64,000 bases of DNA, taken from the NCBI GenBank assembly GCA_020740775.1, contig JAHEWK010000011.1:1488001-1552000 (forward strand), given 5' to 3'. The notes under the pieces are model-generated. The model was not told where the DNA came from, searched no databases, and was given only the letters and a program-made list of their open reading frames with translations. Shown here in pieces: positions 12,442-22,369 of this stretch. Both the position numbers and the translations under genes were made by a program. The number at the start of each line of letters is the position of its first letter. The stretch's first letter is position 1. The DNA is from Ilyonectria destructans (taxonomy: Eukaryota; Ascomycota; Sordariomycetes; Hypocreales; Nectriaceae).

Positions 12442-12449
12442 CACGTGAC
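12442..12449 (-). promoter_or_regulatory. E-box/CDEI-type site (CACGTGAC) upstream of RPL23
   Basis: CACGTGAC on the plus strand reads GTCACGTG on the minus strand, matching the Cbf1 consensus RTCACRTG. It lies about 140 bp upstream of the RPL23 start. Related sites occur before RPS21 and cactin in this window. Binding is inferred from the consensus only. Confidence 0.55.
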
Positions 12450-12464
12450 GATAAGATGCTTATC
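12450..12464. promoter_or_regulatory. Palindromic pair of GATA sites
   Basis: GATAAGATGCTTATC is an inverted pair of GATAAG/CTTATC sites, directly abutting the CACGTGAC element upstream of RPL23. GATA factors in fungi include nitrogen and light regulators. The spacing is exact, but function is inferred. Confidence 0.4.
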
Positions 12465-12903
12465 GCGAACAACACGAAAAGCCCAGAGGGTCCACAGCCA
12501 ATCAGAGGGACGGGGGCTCACTCAATGACTGTGGCCCGCCAAGGGGGGTCCTACACGAAATGAAGAATTCACTGAGTCGAAACGAATGGAAATAAATATA
12601 GAAGATCCTGTATGCGTAGCTAATTAAATTGCCCAATATTCCAGTTGCCATTTTTATGTAGAAAATACACAGAAAATAGGCCATGCTGTGAGCCAAAACC
12701 CTCAGCGCCTGTCAATAATACGACAATGTCCAGGCCCGTGTAACTCCGCCAAGTGGATCCAAAGGCACAACCCTCAAAAGCACCCCTCCAATAACGACAC
12801 AAGATTGAGCATCCCACCAAGCCCTGACTCCCACCAGCCTGCTTGATGAAGCGTCTTTTTCGCATCTCCTCCAACGCATCGGGCGTCAGTTCGTGCGAAG
12901 CAC

Positions 12904-12986
12904 GCCCGGTTAGCTCAATCGGTAGAGCGTGAGACTCTTACGAGTACGCGATCTCAAGGTTGCGGGTTCGACCCCCGCATCGGGCT
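12904..12986 (+). tRNA. tRNA-Lys(CTT) with a 10-nt intron
   Basis: A complete cloverleaf is visible. The acceptor stem is GCCCGGT with ATCGGGC, the D-arm is GCTC/GAGC, the anticodon stem is TGAGA/TCTCA and the T-arm is GCGGG/CCCGC around TTCGACC. The loop reads CT-CTT-A, then a 10-nt intron (cgagtacgcg) after position 37, then A. Anticodon CTT decodes lysine AAG. CCA is not encoded, as expected in eukaryotes. The A-box and B-box promoters lie within the gene. Confidence 0.93.
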
Positions 12987-13792
12987 GTTCCTATAACACA
13001 CTATAATCATGATTGAGAAGTGCTTTCTTTTTTTTGCCGTTCTCGACGGTGATGTTTTTTTCGTAATGGGTGGATGGTAATTGGGTAGTGAAGCGGTGTA
13101 CTCGCATGTCAGTGAAGGATTGTTCATGTAATTCACCTCATCTTCATCATGATCTTGGGAGAGGAGGAAAATTTATGTCATCGTTGGTGAATTGTTGATG
13201 TTGGTGTAACATGGTGGGCCTCACTGTTAGAAGAAATGGCACTACCCTACACCTCGTCTCTGCCTTGTATGGTTTATTATATTGCGAACGGGAAGCTCAT
13301 GAGTGGGGGGGGATTTTTCTTGTCTAAAGATAGGGGATTTGTCTCATATGTTGACAAGGTGATTCATTGGGCACAAATCGTGGGTTTTTCTTAGTGGTGT
13401 TTCTAGTTGTTGCGCGGCTTTGCTCATCCGACATTAGCCTTATTGTCGCATGTTCGCATCGCACCCTACCCTGATCAGCGAATGAGACACAAGCATTGAA
13501 CCGTTCCTGACTACACACAAAATAATACACTTACAAGATCCATATCTCCAAGTAAGACACGCAACAATTATCTCGGTTCTCGGCTCTCGGCTCTCTCTGC
13601 GTCACCTCCGTATCCCCCGCACTCCCCGCGCCGGCGTCTCGTCCGCCTTCACGGAGCCGAACAAGTGGACCTCGGCTTGGACGTCAATAACCGTCAGTCC
13701 CCACGCGCCACACGACGTCACGGCAACCTCACCGTCTGTTGCGGTTCACATTGGCCAGTCGCGCCCTCAGTGAAGGTCGTTCAGCCGGCCCC
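12987..13792. other. Intergenic region between tRNA-Lys and the Nudix gene
   Basis: About 800 bp without a supportable gene, apart from the Pol III terminator. The last 200 bases are pyrimidine-rich and likely belong to the Nudix gene promoter and 5' UTR. Confidence 0.6.
13028..13035 (+). terminator. Pol III T-run terminator of tRNA-Lys
   Basis: An uninterrupted run of eight T lies about 42 bp after the tRNA-Lys 3' end and is the first strong T-run downstream. Confidence 0.6.
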
Positions 13793-15051
13793 ATGACTCC
13801 TTCGCTCAACGCCATTGGGAGGCCCCTGTCCCATCTCCATCTTCTCCGCCGCAGCTTTGTCGCCGCGTCCAGCTGTGTCTCTTGTAAGCCGAGACTAGTG
13901 CGACGGCCTTCCTGCTTCTCGTCTTACATCTCACCCGTCACATACGCCATGGCTCCTCAGATCAACTACTCATCTTCCGCTGAGGGCACGCGCCCGTCCA
14001 GCGAGCCTAGACCAAGCTCCTCGGTGCTGCTCCTCTCACCGCAGAACCAGGTCCTGCTTCTGCACCGCGTGCAGACGTCGACGTCCTTTGCGTCGGCGCA
14101 CGTCTTCCCCGGCGGCAACTTGGATGCGTTCCACGATGGGGCTATCCCCGCCGTAGGGTCGCCGGACCGTCATCAGGACGGGCTGGCGTACCGGCTTGGG
14201 GCTATTCGCGAGACCTTTGAAGAGACGGGCATCCTGTTGGCCAAGAAGGATGGCGAGCTGGTTAACCTAAGCATAGAGGAGAGGGATGTGGCGAGGAAGA
14301 AGATACATGGAAACCAAACTAGCTTTCTCGACTGGTTGGAATCGCTAGGCGCCGAGCCAGATACTGGTTCGTAGATCAAGTTATCTCTTGAGACTGGCTG
14401 TTGCTAACTGCCATTCAAGACGGCTTGGTTCCCTTCACCAGATGGATCACACCCGCTATCAACATCAAGCGCTTCACCACCCAAATGTATCTCTACCTGC
14501 TACCCCTAACCCGCAACCATATGCCTTCAGAAATGCTCATCCCCACGCCTGACAACGGCGTCGAGCACACCGCTGCCCTCTTCGCCCCAGCCCAGACCTT
14601 CCTATCCCGGGCCTCTACCAACTCCATCATCCTGTTCCCTCCGCAGGCGTACCTCCTCCGCCTCGTCGCCAACATTTTCAGCAGCACGGCCGCGTCCCCA
14701 GAAGAGGGCCCATTGCACCTCGCCTCACAGCGCGAGAAGCTGCTGGCGTTCCTCTCGAGCGTCCCTACGGCGGAGACGGACAAGGGCAAGCAGCACAACA
14801 CGGCGCTCATTCCTTGGAGCGACAAGGTTATGAGCCCGCACACGCTGTTTGTGAGGAAGAGCGACAAACGGGTTGTCCTGGCGCTGGATAAGCCGGGCCC
14901 GGAGCTCAAGGACTCGGGGAGAGGCGGCGATTGGTCGAGAGTGGTTCTGGTCAACTTTGGCAAGGGCGGACCGACGAATGTGGAGATTCGGGGACGAGAA
15001 GAAATATTGGAAGAGGAGCGGGAGAGCAAGACGGATGAGCAGAAACTATAG
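13793..15051 (+). CDS. NUDT19-like Nudix hydrolase
   Basis: Two exons (13793-14366 and 14420-15051) encode 401 residues. The Nudix signature is present in the split form of the NUDT19/RP2p group: FPGGNLD near residue 104, then an insertion of about 18 residues, then RETFEETGILL. Members of this group hydrolyse CoA or acyl-CoA esters and act in peroxisomes or mitochondria; that specificity is from family knowledge. The N-terminus before residue 53 is Arg/Ser-rich with few acids, as in a mitochondrial presequence. An internal ATG at 13949 with a strong context (gccATGG) could make a shorter form and may even be the main start. The 5' splice site is the unusual GTTCGT, but the junction is required by frame and by the continuous sequence PDTDGLVPFTRW. 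It converges with the Zn2Cys6 gene, 334 bp apart. Confidence 0.85.
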
Positions 15052-15385
15052 AGTGGCGTGGCATATAGAATTGTGCTTAGAGGCTTGTATAGAGCATGCC
15101 CAAAAAGTCTGGCATCTATTCCGTGACGATGACTTTTGACTGAACATGTCCTGGACACGCACGTTTTCCACAAAACTAGATGAGAGAGTTGAGTAGCGAA
15201 ATCACGGCAATATACATTGAGAGTGGAACTAATCATCTACAGTCCTATGTGCATCCTTGAAACTCCACCGGGTATCATACAACGACAAGCAAGAGCTCAC
15301 AAGTTCAAGCGTGGCTACAGCCCATGTCATCAAAGTGCACCCATACCGTCTACCAATTGCCCGTCCTTCCATCCCATCTATCTTA
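15052..15385. other. Convergent intergenic region
   Basis: Short stretch between the 3' ends of the Nudix and Zn2Cys6 genes. It should contain both 3' UTRs; nothing else is seen. Confidence 0.6.
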
Positions 15386-18300
15386 TCACCACTTCTTTTG
15401 CGTTTGATTGCTCTCCATTTCCAGGCCCCGGATGCTCTGGCTCCAATCCTGCCAATTAAACTCCTCTCCCAACATGTCAGTGTCTTCCCCACCCATATCA
15501 CCAAAGGTAGCGTTCATGGAGGTGAACGGATCCGACCACAAGAAGGGGGGTAGGTTATCATCCTTGGGTAGTTGCATTGGATGAGGCATCTGCTGAGGAA
15601 TTTGCTGTCCGAGTGTGTGATTTTGCATCTGAGGGGTTGGGCCCGGAGCGCTGCCGTTGTTCGTATTTTGGGGGGTATTCTTCATCTCATGGTTGCCCAG
15701 GTCGTTGAGGGGCCAGAATGCTGTCAAGGGCATCGCCGTATCTTGATTCATAATATCTGTCATAAGGTTCATGGCAGCATCCGACAGCTCCATACTGGAT
15801 GGGACGTCTTTCCCGCTCGGAGTTTGAGGCGACGAATTCACCTGAGGTCTAGGTGGCGGCTGAGACAGGTCACGCCGAGACATCGTGGGAGATGTCGTGG
15901 TATCTTGACTAGTCGAGGAGACCCATGGTGCGGGCCCTTCAGGTCGTACCATCACGCGCCATGCATCTCTGATTTTCTCCATCTTGCCTTCGGCGCCTGG
16001 AGCTGTCCCGAAGCGGGCATGCGTAGGGTTCATCCTCTCTTCAAAGTCCAGTCGGCTGGCCTCTTCAGGGTCCGCCTTGAGACGAGCTATCTCTGAGGCA
16101 CGATGCCTCGTGGCCTTGAGGGAGAGCTTCCTTAGCGGTAGGATCATGGCCGCGTGGTCCTCGTTCTTGGGAAGCTGAGTAGGTGACCCATATCCATGCA
16201 AGGCCTGCCACCCACGCTCCACGAGGGCTGTCCATGGGCGCCGGCAGCTCTCGACCAAGTAGTAGGCCATCGCATGCCAGCTGGTATATGTCATGAATAT
16301 CCATTTGTACTGCTTGCACCGAGGGTCCGTGTTCAAGATGTAGCTGTACTCCATCATCTCAATAGCCGCGACATATACGCGGTGCCGAGCCTCGTCGGTA
16401 AGCTCCACATCGGAACCAGGGAAAAGCATTGGTTGGTAGATGACCAGGCACATCTTGGCCATGATCACTCTGGCAATCATGGCGGCCATCCAGTACAACG
16501 GGTCTGTTTCATGGATCACGACATGTTTGAGAAACTTGGTTTCCACGCCTTGGTAAACCTCGATAAGCATTCGTTCCCTGTCCGGGAGGCTGGCACCATT
16601 GAGGGCCATTCCCCTTGGGCACAAGGACGCCAATGCAGACGAGGCCATCACGAGGCGCCTGCTCAGAGCGCATATCTCGTAGCGAACAAGAGAGATGGCA
16701 GAGTCAGACCGTGATTCCCTCGGTTCCGGAAACTCCGTCGACTCTGGGCTGATATCTGCGTCGTTAATGTTGCTTGGCATTTGTGTGTCAAATGCGCGAT
16801 CATTAATAGCAAGATCGGTTCCTAGCTCGTCGACAGACCGAAGATCGAGGATGAGCAACTGCCACCAAACCCGCCTTCTCATCTCCGTCTCAAACGGACT
16901 CAGCCCAAAATGGGTACCATCACGATGGAGGCCCATTCCTCGGGCAAGGTGAATCACCAGGCCAGTGAGGGACCAGCAGAACCGGCTGTCATCCTCGCAC
17001 CTGACCACGACGAGGAATATCGTGAACGCTTGCATAACCATGAAGTCTGACGCGTGTAGAAAATTCGCCTTGGCGAGGGCTTGCTCAACGGCAAAGCGAT
17101 ACTGTACGAGAATGTCTTCCTTGGTGGCACCGAGATTGGTTTGAACCTTTGGCCCTGATAGTTAGTTGACTGGTTGGACAGAAGATGGACTTGACTTACC
17201 TCATCGGCGTCAAGTGAGTTGATAGCGGCGTAATAGATGGCGAATACCAAGCATTCCTGGCCCGGGGTGAGTTGGCTTTGATTCCTCCTCACGTTACGGA
17301 ATAGTTCCTCCGTTGTCGGAACATGTACCAGTTTGACGAGCGGTTCAACATTTTCCTGGTACACGGACCACAGGAACGGTACGTGGGAGGGCAACGGGTA
17401 ACACTTGGCAAGGTTGACATCCGCTGAGCGGTATCCGAGGATGAAAGCATGGTGGTCTACCGATGGAGCACTGGCCGGAGATAAATCAGGTGTTGCTTCG
17501 TAGTCAGACTCGTCTGATTCCTCATCAGTCAACTTTTGCGTGTCCTGGCGGATCGAGTCGAGCTATTAAATGTCAGCTGTATTGCGTATCAGTGCGAACT
17601 TGATCAGGACATACTTCGTCGTTGAGCTTTGCCCAGAATCCACTGCTGACGTATCTTCGGCCACCGCTCTGCTCATTCAAGACAAGGCGCCCGAATTTCT
17701 TCTGGAGTTCCTTCTTTTGCGCTGCGTCGTTGACATCGCCAGCGGGTTCGTTTTGCTTTGGGCTGCCGCTGTGGCAGCCAAATATATTCGCACTGGATGC
17801 TTGCCTTGGAGGGAAGGTAGCTGACCTGTCGAATCCCGCGGCCAGGGAATTGTTGTGGACCGCATCAGGTGAGCTCGCCGACGAAGGACCCTTGCCCGTA
17901 GACTCGACCTCGATCTGTCCGCTCAACTCCTCCACGATTCCCTCCAGTTTCCTCAGCCTCTTGACGAGCTCTACCTCGCGCTGGCTCGAGTTCTTCGGGG
18001 GCGCATTGGGGTCTCTGGGACGCGGCTGGCGCGGCGCTCGACCGGGAGCGGGGAAGACGCAGGGGATCTGGGCGCGGCGGCAGTTGGAACAGGGCATCTG
18101 CTTGTCGCAGCGCACCTTGCGGCGTCGACAAGTGACGCATGATCTGGGATTTAAAGCGGGAGCTCCGGAGCCGCCGGCGGCTGGAATCGGGCCTGTGTGG
18201 GCGTCGGGACCGGTTGTCTGATAGACGGTGACATTGGCGGACGAGCGCGTGGTTTGGCTGGGTGCTGGGGTGCCTTCTTGGTGGGTGGCGGACGGCGATG

Positions 18301-18388
18301 AATCGTTGTGGTGCGCTGCCGGATCAGCTCCGTCTGTCAAATTATTGAAGTCATAGGTCAAGGCTAGACTCTCAAGATAGCTGGTCAT
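15386..18388 (-). CDS. Zn2Cys6 transcription factor with fungal-specific TF domain
   Basis: Three exons (18388-17615, 17562-17200, 17146-15386; introns 52 and 53 bp) encode 965 residues. The binuclear zinc cluster has six cysteines at about residues 84, 87, 94, 100, 103 and 110, spaced CX2CX6CX5CX2CX6C, followed by a basic linker and a helix LVKRLRKLEGIVEELSGQIE that likely forms the dimerising coiled coil. The middle contains the fungal-specific transcription factor domain with the typical block CWSLTGLVIHLARGMGLHRD and then RRRVWWQLL. The C-terminal 200 residues are rich in Gln, Pro and Met and end in an acidic aromatic patch that may be an activation region. The target pathway cannot be read from the sequence or from the neighbours. 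The ATG at 18388 opens the frame and is the best start seen. Confidence 0.92.
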
Positions 18389-21300
18389 GCTGGCGCTGTT
18401 GTCGTCGGGGTCGTCGGGATCGGAAAGTGGTGATGATGGCGCGAGGGGTTGTCAGCGACCAGACGTCTGCTAGGCAGCGATGAATTGGATGATGGGCGCG
18501 GGGCTGGGCGCAATGAAAGCCATCAACGAGATATGAAGACCTGCGACTGGTGCGGCAGCTTGCGAATCATGGGAATATCGTGTCGGGAGGCAAAGCGACC
18601 AAAGGTTGCGAGACGCAGACGGAGATGAGGTTGAAAGAGAAAGTGGGGGAGTTTTGGAGAGGAATCGCTTTGTTTCGCCTGGAGATAAGGCGACCGCTAA
18701 TACGATGTGTTTGGCCGCCTATGACGCCGGGGTTGAGGCGTAGTGTGACTCCTTCAGCGGTCGGCCACTCGTCATATTTTTCCCTGCGCCGGCTATTAGG
18801 GGCCTCCCCGGGGCCCGGAGGCACGATGGGCGGAGCCGGTTTCAGCGCCTAAAGGCCTAAATATCTCACCCCGCGGGGCTGATACCCCAAGACGCCAGAA
18901 AAAAGGACCGCTAATTTATCCAAAAGAAGCTTAAGTAAATCTTCTCTGCCATGGGAGGTGCGCTATCGTGATATGCAGTTGAGTCTGGGCCTTCGAGCTC
19001 CACTGGTTGATGACCAATCCACCTATGCATCACGAAGTTTTTTTTTGCATCCGTTAACCGCGACGAAAACGTCAGGTAACGCTTCGTTGACGTTAGTGGA
19101 TGATGGCTGCTGTGCTGTGGGACAGCTGGGTCGTGCAACCAAGTACAGCAGTTGTTGGTTCTAAATTCTCACCATCCCCGCTCACGAATCCTTCGCCAGA
19201 ATTAGTTATGGCCGCGTAATTGTCAGGACGCGCCAATTCTGAGTCTCTTGGTTGACAGTGTTTCCCAGAGACTACTCCAAGACATCCGGGCGCGATGAGG
19301 CAATCCTTTCATTTGGTTAGACGGCCAATCAACTAATGAGGGACTATTGGGAACTTGCGACGTCCGACGTCGGTTGTACCGGCAAGGGCGTGGTTGCGAA
19401 TCCGCTGTTGCTACCTTGTTGTGGCTCACGCCGAACCAAATCCCGTGATCCCTCCACATTAGCAGATTCCCTCGACGAAAGAAGGGTTAGTTGGCTCGCC
19501 ACTCACAGGTACTCGCATCCTCAGCCTCGCTGGAGTGAGGTAGTTGGCTACTGGCGAGGCATACTGCCTCCCTCGACAGCAGCCTCGTGTCTGCCCTGCA
19601 TGGGTGTTTCTGATACATCATAAACGCCGCCACACCCAAGCAGTGAAGCCGCTTCCCTCGACGACACGAGGCCTAATCTGGGGATTACCACTCAAGAGAC
19701 GGGTGGCGCTCATGCGCCTACCACTGCAGATGGATGGATGATCCTCGTTCGTTGCACTTGGAACTGCACTTCTCACCCAAACCACCGGGATGGTTTGCAC
19801 TTTTCCCCCACAGTTTGCGCCTTGTCCCTCCACCAATAAACCGTCCCAGCATATCAGACTCGAGTGCTGGAAGATAGAGTTCAGGCAAAAATGTCCATCC
19901 ATCTCTGTGACTTGATTAGTCGAGATTTTGAAGCCTCCCGTGAAGCATTCTCATTAGTGAGCTTGGATCTTGTAACTGGGAGAGCCCAATAGACACACAC
20001 ACTGCGCCTTGGCATCGACAGCCTTCACACCCACTTGGCTACAAAGAAACCGCAGTCTGGACTTCAATCAAGGAGCATAAAACCATATTTCAACCGATGA
20101 CTCAAATCCCGGGTCACACTCAGAATTCCGGGACCGACCGGAGTTGGGTCATCCGAAGTCTCCGGTAAGCCCCACCACTCGTCGCCGAGTCCCTTGGTCC
20201 GACGAGGCTGCCCATAGACTCACAGCCGCGTGGTCTAGTAGCACTGATATAACAACATCTTTTCGCCTTCCTCTACCTAGCATCGCATCATCCAACCGAG
20301 ATATCATCCGCAAGTGACCGTTGCCCCGAGCAAATCATCATCACCATCGATCGCATCCACCAACACCTTGGGATCCCCTCAAAGGCCCAAAGGCTAACGC
20401 GGTAAGACGGCACGCATTTCGAACCGAGATCAATAGCTCTTGGCCTTGGCCTGCGCACCTCCTGCCTCGTTCAATCACCGACGACATCGGCCTTTTGTCG
20501 ACAGGGAAGGGTCTCCGACGAGACCCTGACTTGACCAAGGTCCGACCAGTGAGGTGCCGACAAGTAGTTTAGCCGTATCGCGCCGCGGCACAACGCAGCT
20601 GCATACTTCGACCCCGTTGCTCGATAGTGAGTCTCGAAGGGCCAGAGAGGGGACGCAGAGCCTCATCCCCTCCTTCGTGAGCTCTAGGCCTTCCCAATCC
20701 GTCTCCCAGTGTACGTGGCGCCAGGATAAGATGGCACCTGATGATTAGGACGGGCTGATACGGCGTCTGGTGCATGCAATGCATATCAACACCCCGGGTA
20801 TCCGCAACGGCAGCCCTCGGTCTTGCTCGCATCGAACCATTGGCGGGGCAATTTAACGCACATGTGGGTTAGAGAACGATTCGCTCCTCCATACCTTGCG
20901 AACATGGAGGCGTGACCCAAGATGCATAAAGGATGTAACCAAACAATTGGCGTGGGATGCCGTTACCCCAGGCCATCCATCTCCATCGAGCTTTGACGAG
21001 TGGGAGATGGTGGTGACGTCGAATCGCAACCCGTTCCAGCCTCTCCAAGGGACCCCAGACCAAGTCCCCAGATGCAGACTGCGCTGTCATGGCCCTCGGG
21101 CCAAAAGTCAAGCTCCCGCTGACCGGTCAACACCTTCTTCCATTACTAGCCCGCCACGAGGGTCACGGGAATCATAATGATGCCGGGATCAACCGTTGTC
21201 CACTCCACGACGGATACCGCTACGCCCCCCTAGCCGCATCACCACTGTGTACATCTCGACACGTGTGCCCTAGGTTAGTGTCCTCCGCGGCACGAGATAG

Positions 21301-21661
21301 CTTCCGAAATCGTCATTGGCACGTCATCTAAACGGCCCGTTGGGTACCCGTTCCGTCACCAGCGGAAGGTCCATTTCGAGAGTGACGGACGGGATGGACC
21401 ACCACCCCGAGGGTGGTGTGATGCTGTTCCCAAGAAGCCAGTGAAAGATATCTAGCAGAGCCGCTTGAGCGATGTGGTGATCTATCATTGGCGTCGAGAT
21501 GATACTCCCTGTGGATCGAGCTAACCTGGTGACTGATCCTTAGAGGATCCTTCTTCTCCATGTGCCAGTAAGATCTTGGTAGATTATGAAGCGGGGGAGC
21601 ATTCAAAGATATATAAGACCTCTCCAGCGCCGAAGTGACCATCCGTAATTCTGTGCTACTC
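18389..21661. other. Gene-poor block of about 3.3 kb
   Basis: No convincing coding region was found on either strand; frames are short and show no family resemblance. The first kilobase is presumably the promoter and 5' UTR of the Zn2Cys6 gene. Between about 19460 and 19680 the string ccctcgac recurs at irregular spacing. I could not recognise a transposon, terminal repeats or strong RIP-like bias by eye. A TATA-like box at its right end serves the small gene that follows. Confidence 0.5.
21610..21617 (+). promoter_or_regulatory. TATA-box-like element TATATAAG
   Basis: TATATAAG lies about 45 bp upstream of the ATG of the small two-exon gene at 21662. It is the strongest TATA match in this part of the block and supports transcription from here. 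Confidence 0.45.
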
Positions 21662-21948
21662 ATGGTGCTCCAAGCAAAGAAGATCGCGACCAATCCAAAC
21701 ACTCAAAGCACCCTCTCAAACTTTGCTCGACAGCGAAAACATATTGAACAGCCAAATATGCCGGACGATAACAGTGATGATTCGGGGTAGGTATCAACAG
21801 CTTCCAAACCACGATGAACAAGGCTCACATGGATAGCACCTCACCGCTCGACGAGTATCTAAATGCTCCCGATGAGCTTCCCGATAGGTGGGCTGGATCA
21901 GATGGCGATGGCGACGACGATTCCCCAGATGGCGGGAAGTCAAACTGA
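21662..21948 (+). CDS. Small hypothetical protein, two exons (78 residues)
   Basis: Exons 21662-21786 and 21837-21948 join over a 50-bp GT-AG intron (gtaggt...gatag) to give a 78-residue protein. It begins MVLQAKKIATNPNTQ, is basic and polar at first, and ends in an acidic tail rich in Asp, Gly and Ser (SDGDGDDDSPDGG). It has no signal peptide, membrane segment or cysteine. Frame is kept, both splice sites are good and a TATA-like box sits 45 bp upstream. I do not recognise the family. It might be an orphan gene or a relic of a mobile-element protein; expression data would decide. The gene is isolated at the end of a gene-poor block, 421 bp from the 3' end of SLX4. Confidence 0.4.
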
Positions 21949-22369
21949 GTCCGTGATTCGTTGTATCCGGTGCCGGTGCGATGGTACGTGATTCGGAGGA
22001 TTAAAGCGGGGGTTTCTCAGTCTGTTAATTAGATTGTCGATGATCACATAGTACATAGCTGAGCAATTTTTATCATGAAGTTATGACCTTAAAAAAGTTC
22101 CCTCAGATGAATCGACAGAATGGGCTTACGCCTTGACCTATCCCATGGTAGTATCATCCAGTAAGTTCAATAATGCATACATTCCTGATCTACAGTCTCT
22201 GACTAGTAGGAGGTAGAAGTTTGGGAGTAGGGCCACTCCCTGGCATCAGAGTGGTAAGGAGATTTGAAGGAAACGAAGCTGATAAAATTGCTGATCATTG
22301 TGTTGATACAGCCCGGATAACGCCGCGGAATTCCATCGCAATGCCAACGCCTCGCTCGTCTAAATCATA
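21949..22369. other. Convergent intergenic region before SLX4
   Basis: About 420 bp of fairly AT-rich sequence between the small gene and the 3' end of SLX4. No feature seen. Confidence 0.55.

Larger units (their letters stand above)
12302..12903. other. RPL23 promoter region and tRNA-Lys upstream region
   Basis: About 600 bp with no gene. It contains the E-box and GATA-type sites listed separately. The part from 12560 to 12700 is AT-rich. Confidence 0.6.

Noticed and set aside
13739..13792. Possible N-terminal extension of the Nudix protein
   Set aside because: The open frame extends upstream but begins at TTG; the first in-frame ATG is at 13793.
14493..15236. 247-codon minus-strand frame
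   Set aside because: Antisense to the second Nudix exon; no resemblance to a known family.
15386..18388. Secondary-metabolite cluster around the zinc-cluster regulator
   Set aside because: No polyketide synthase, peptide synthetase, terpene cyclase or typical tailoring set lies nearby; neighbours are housekeeping genes.
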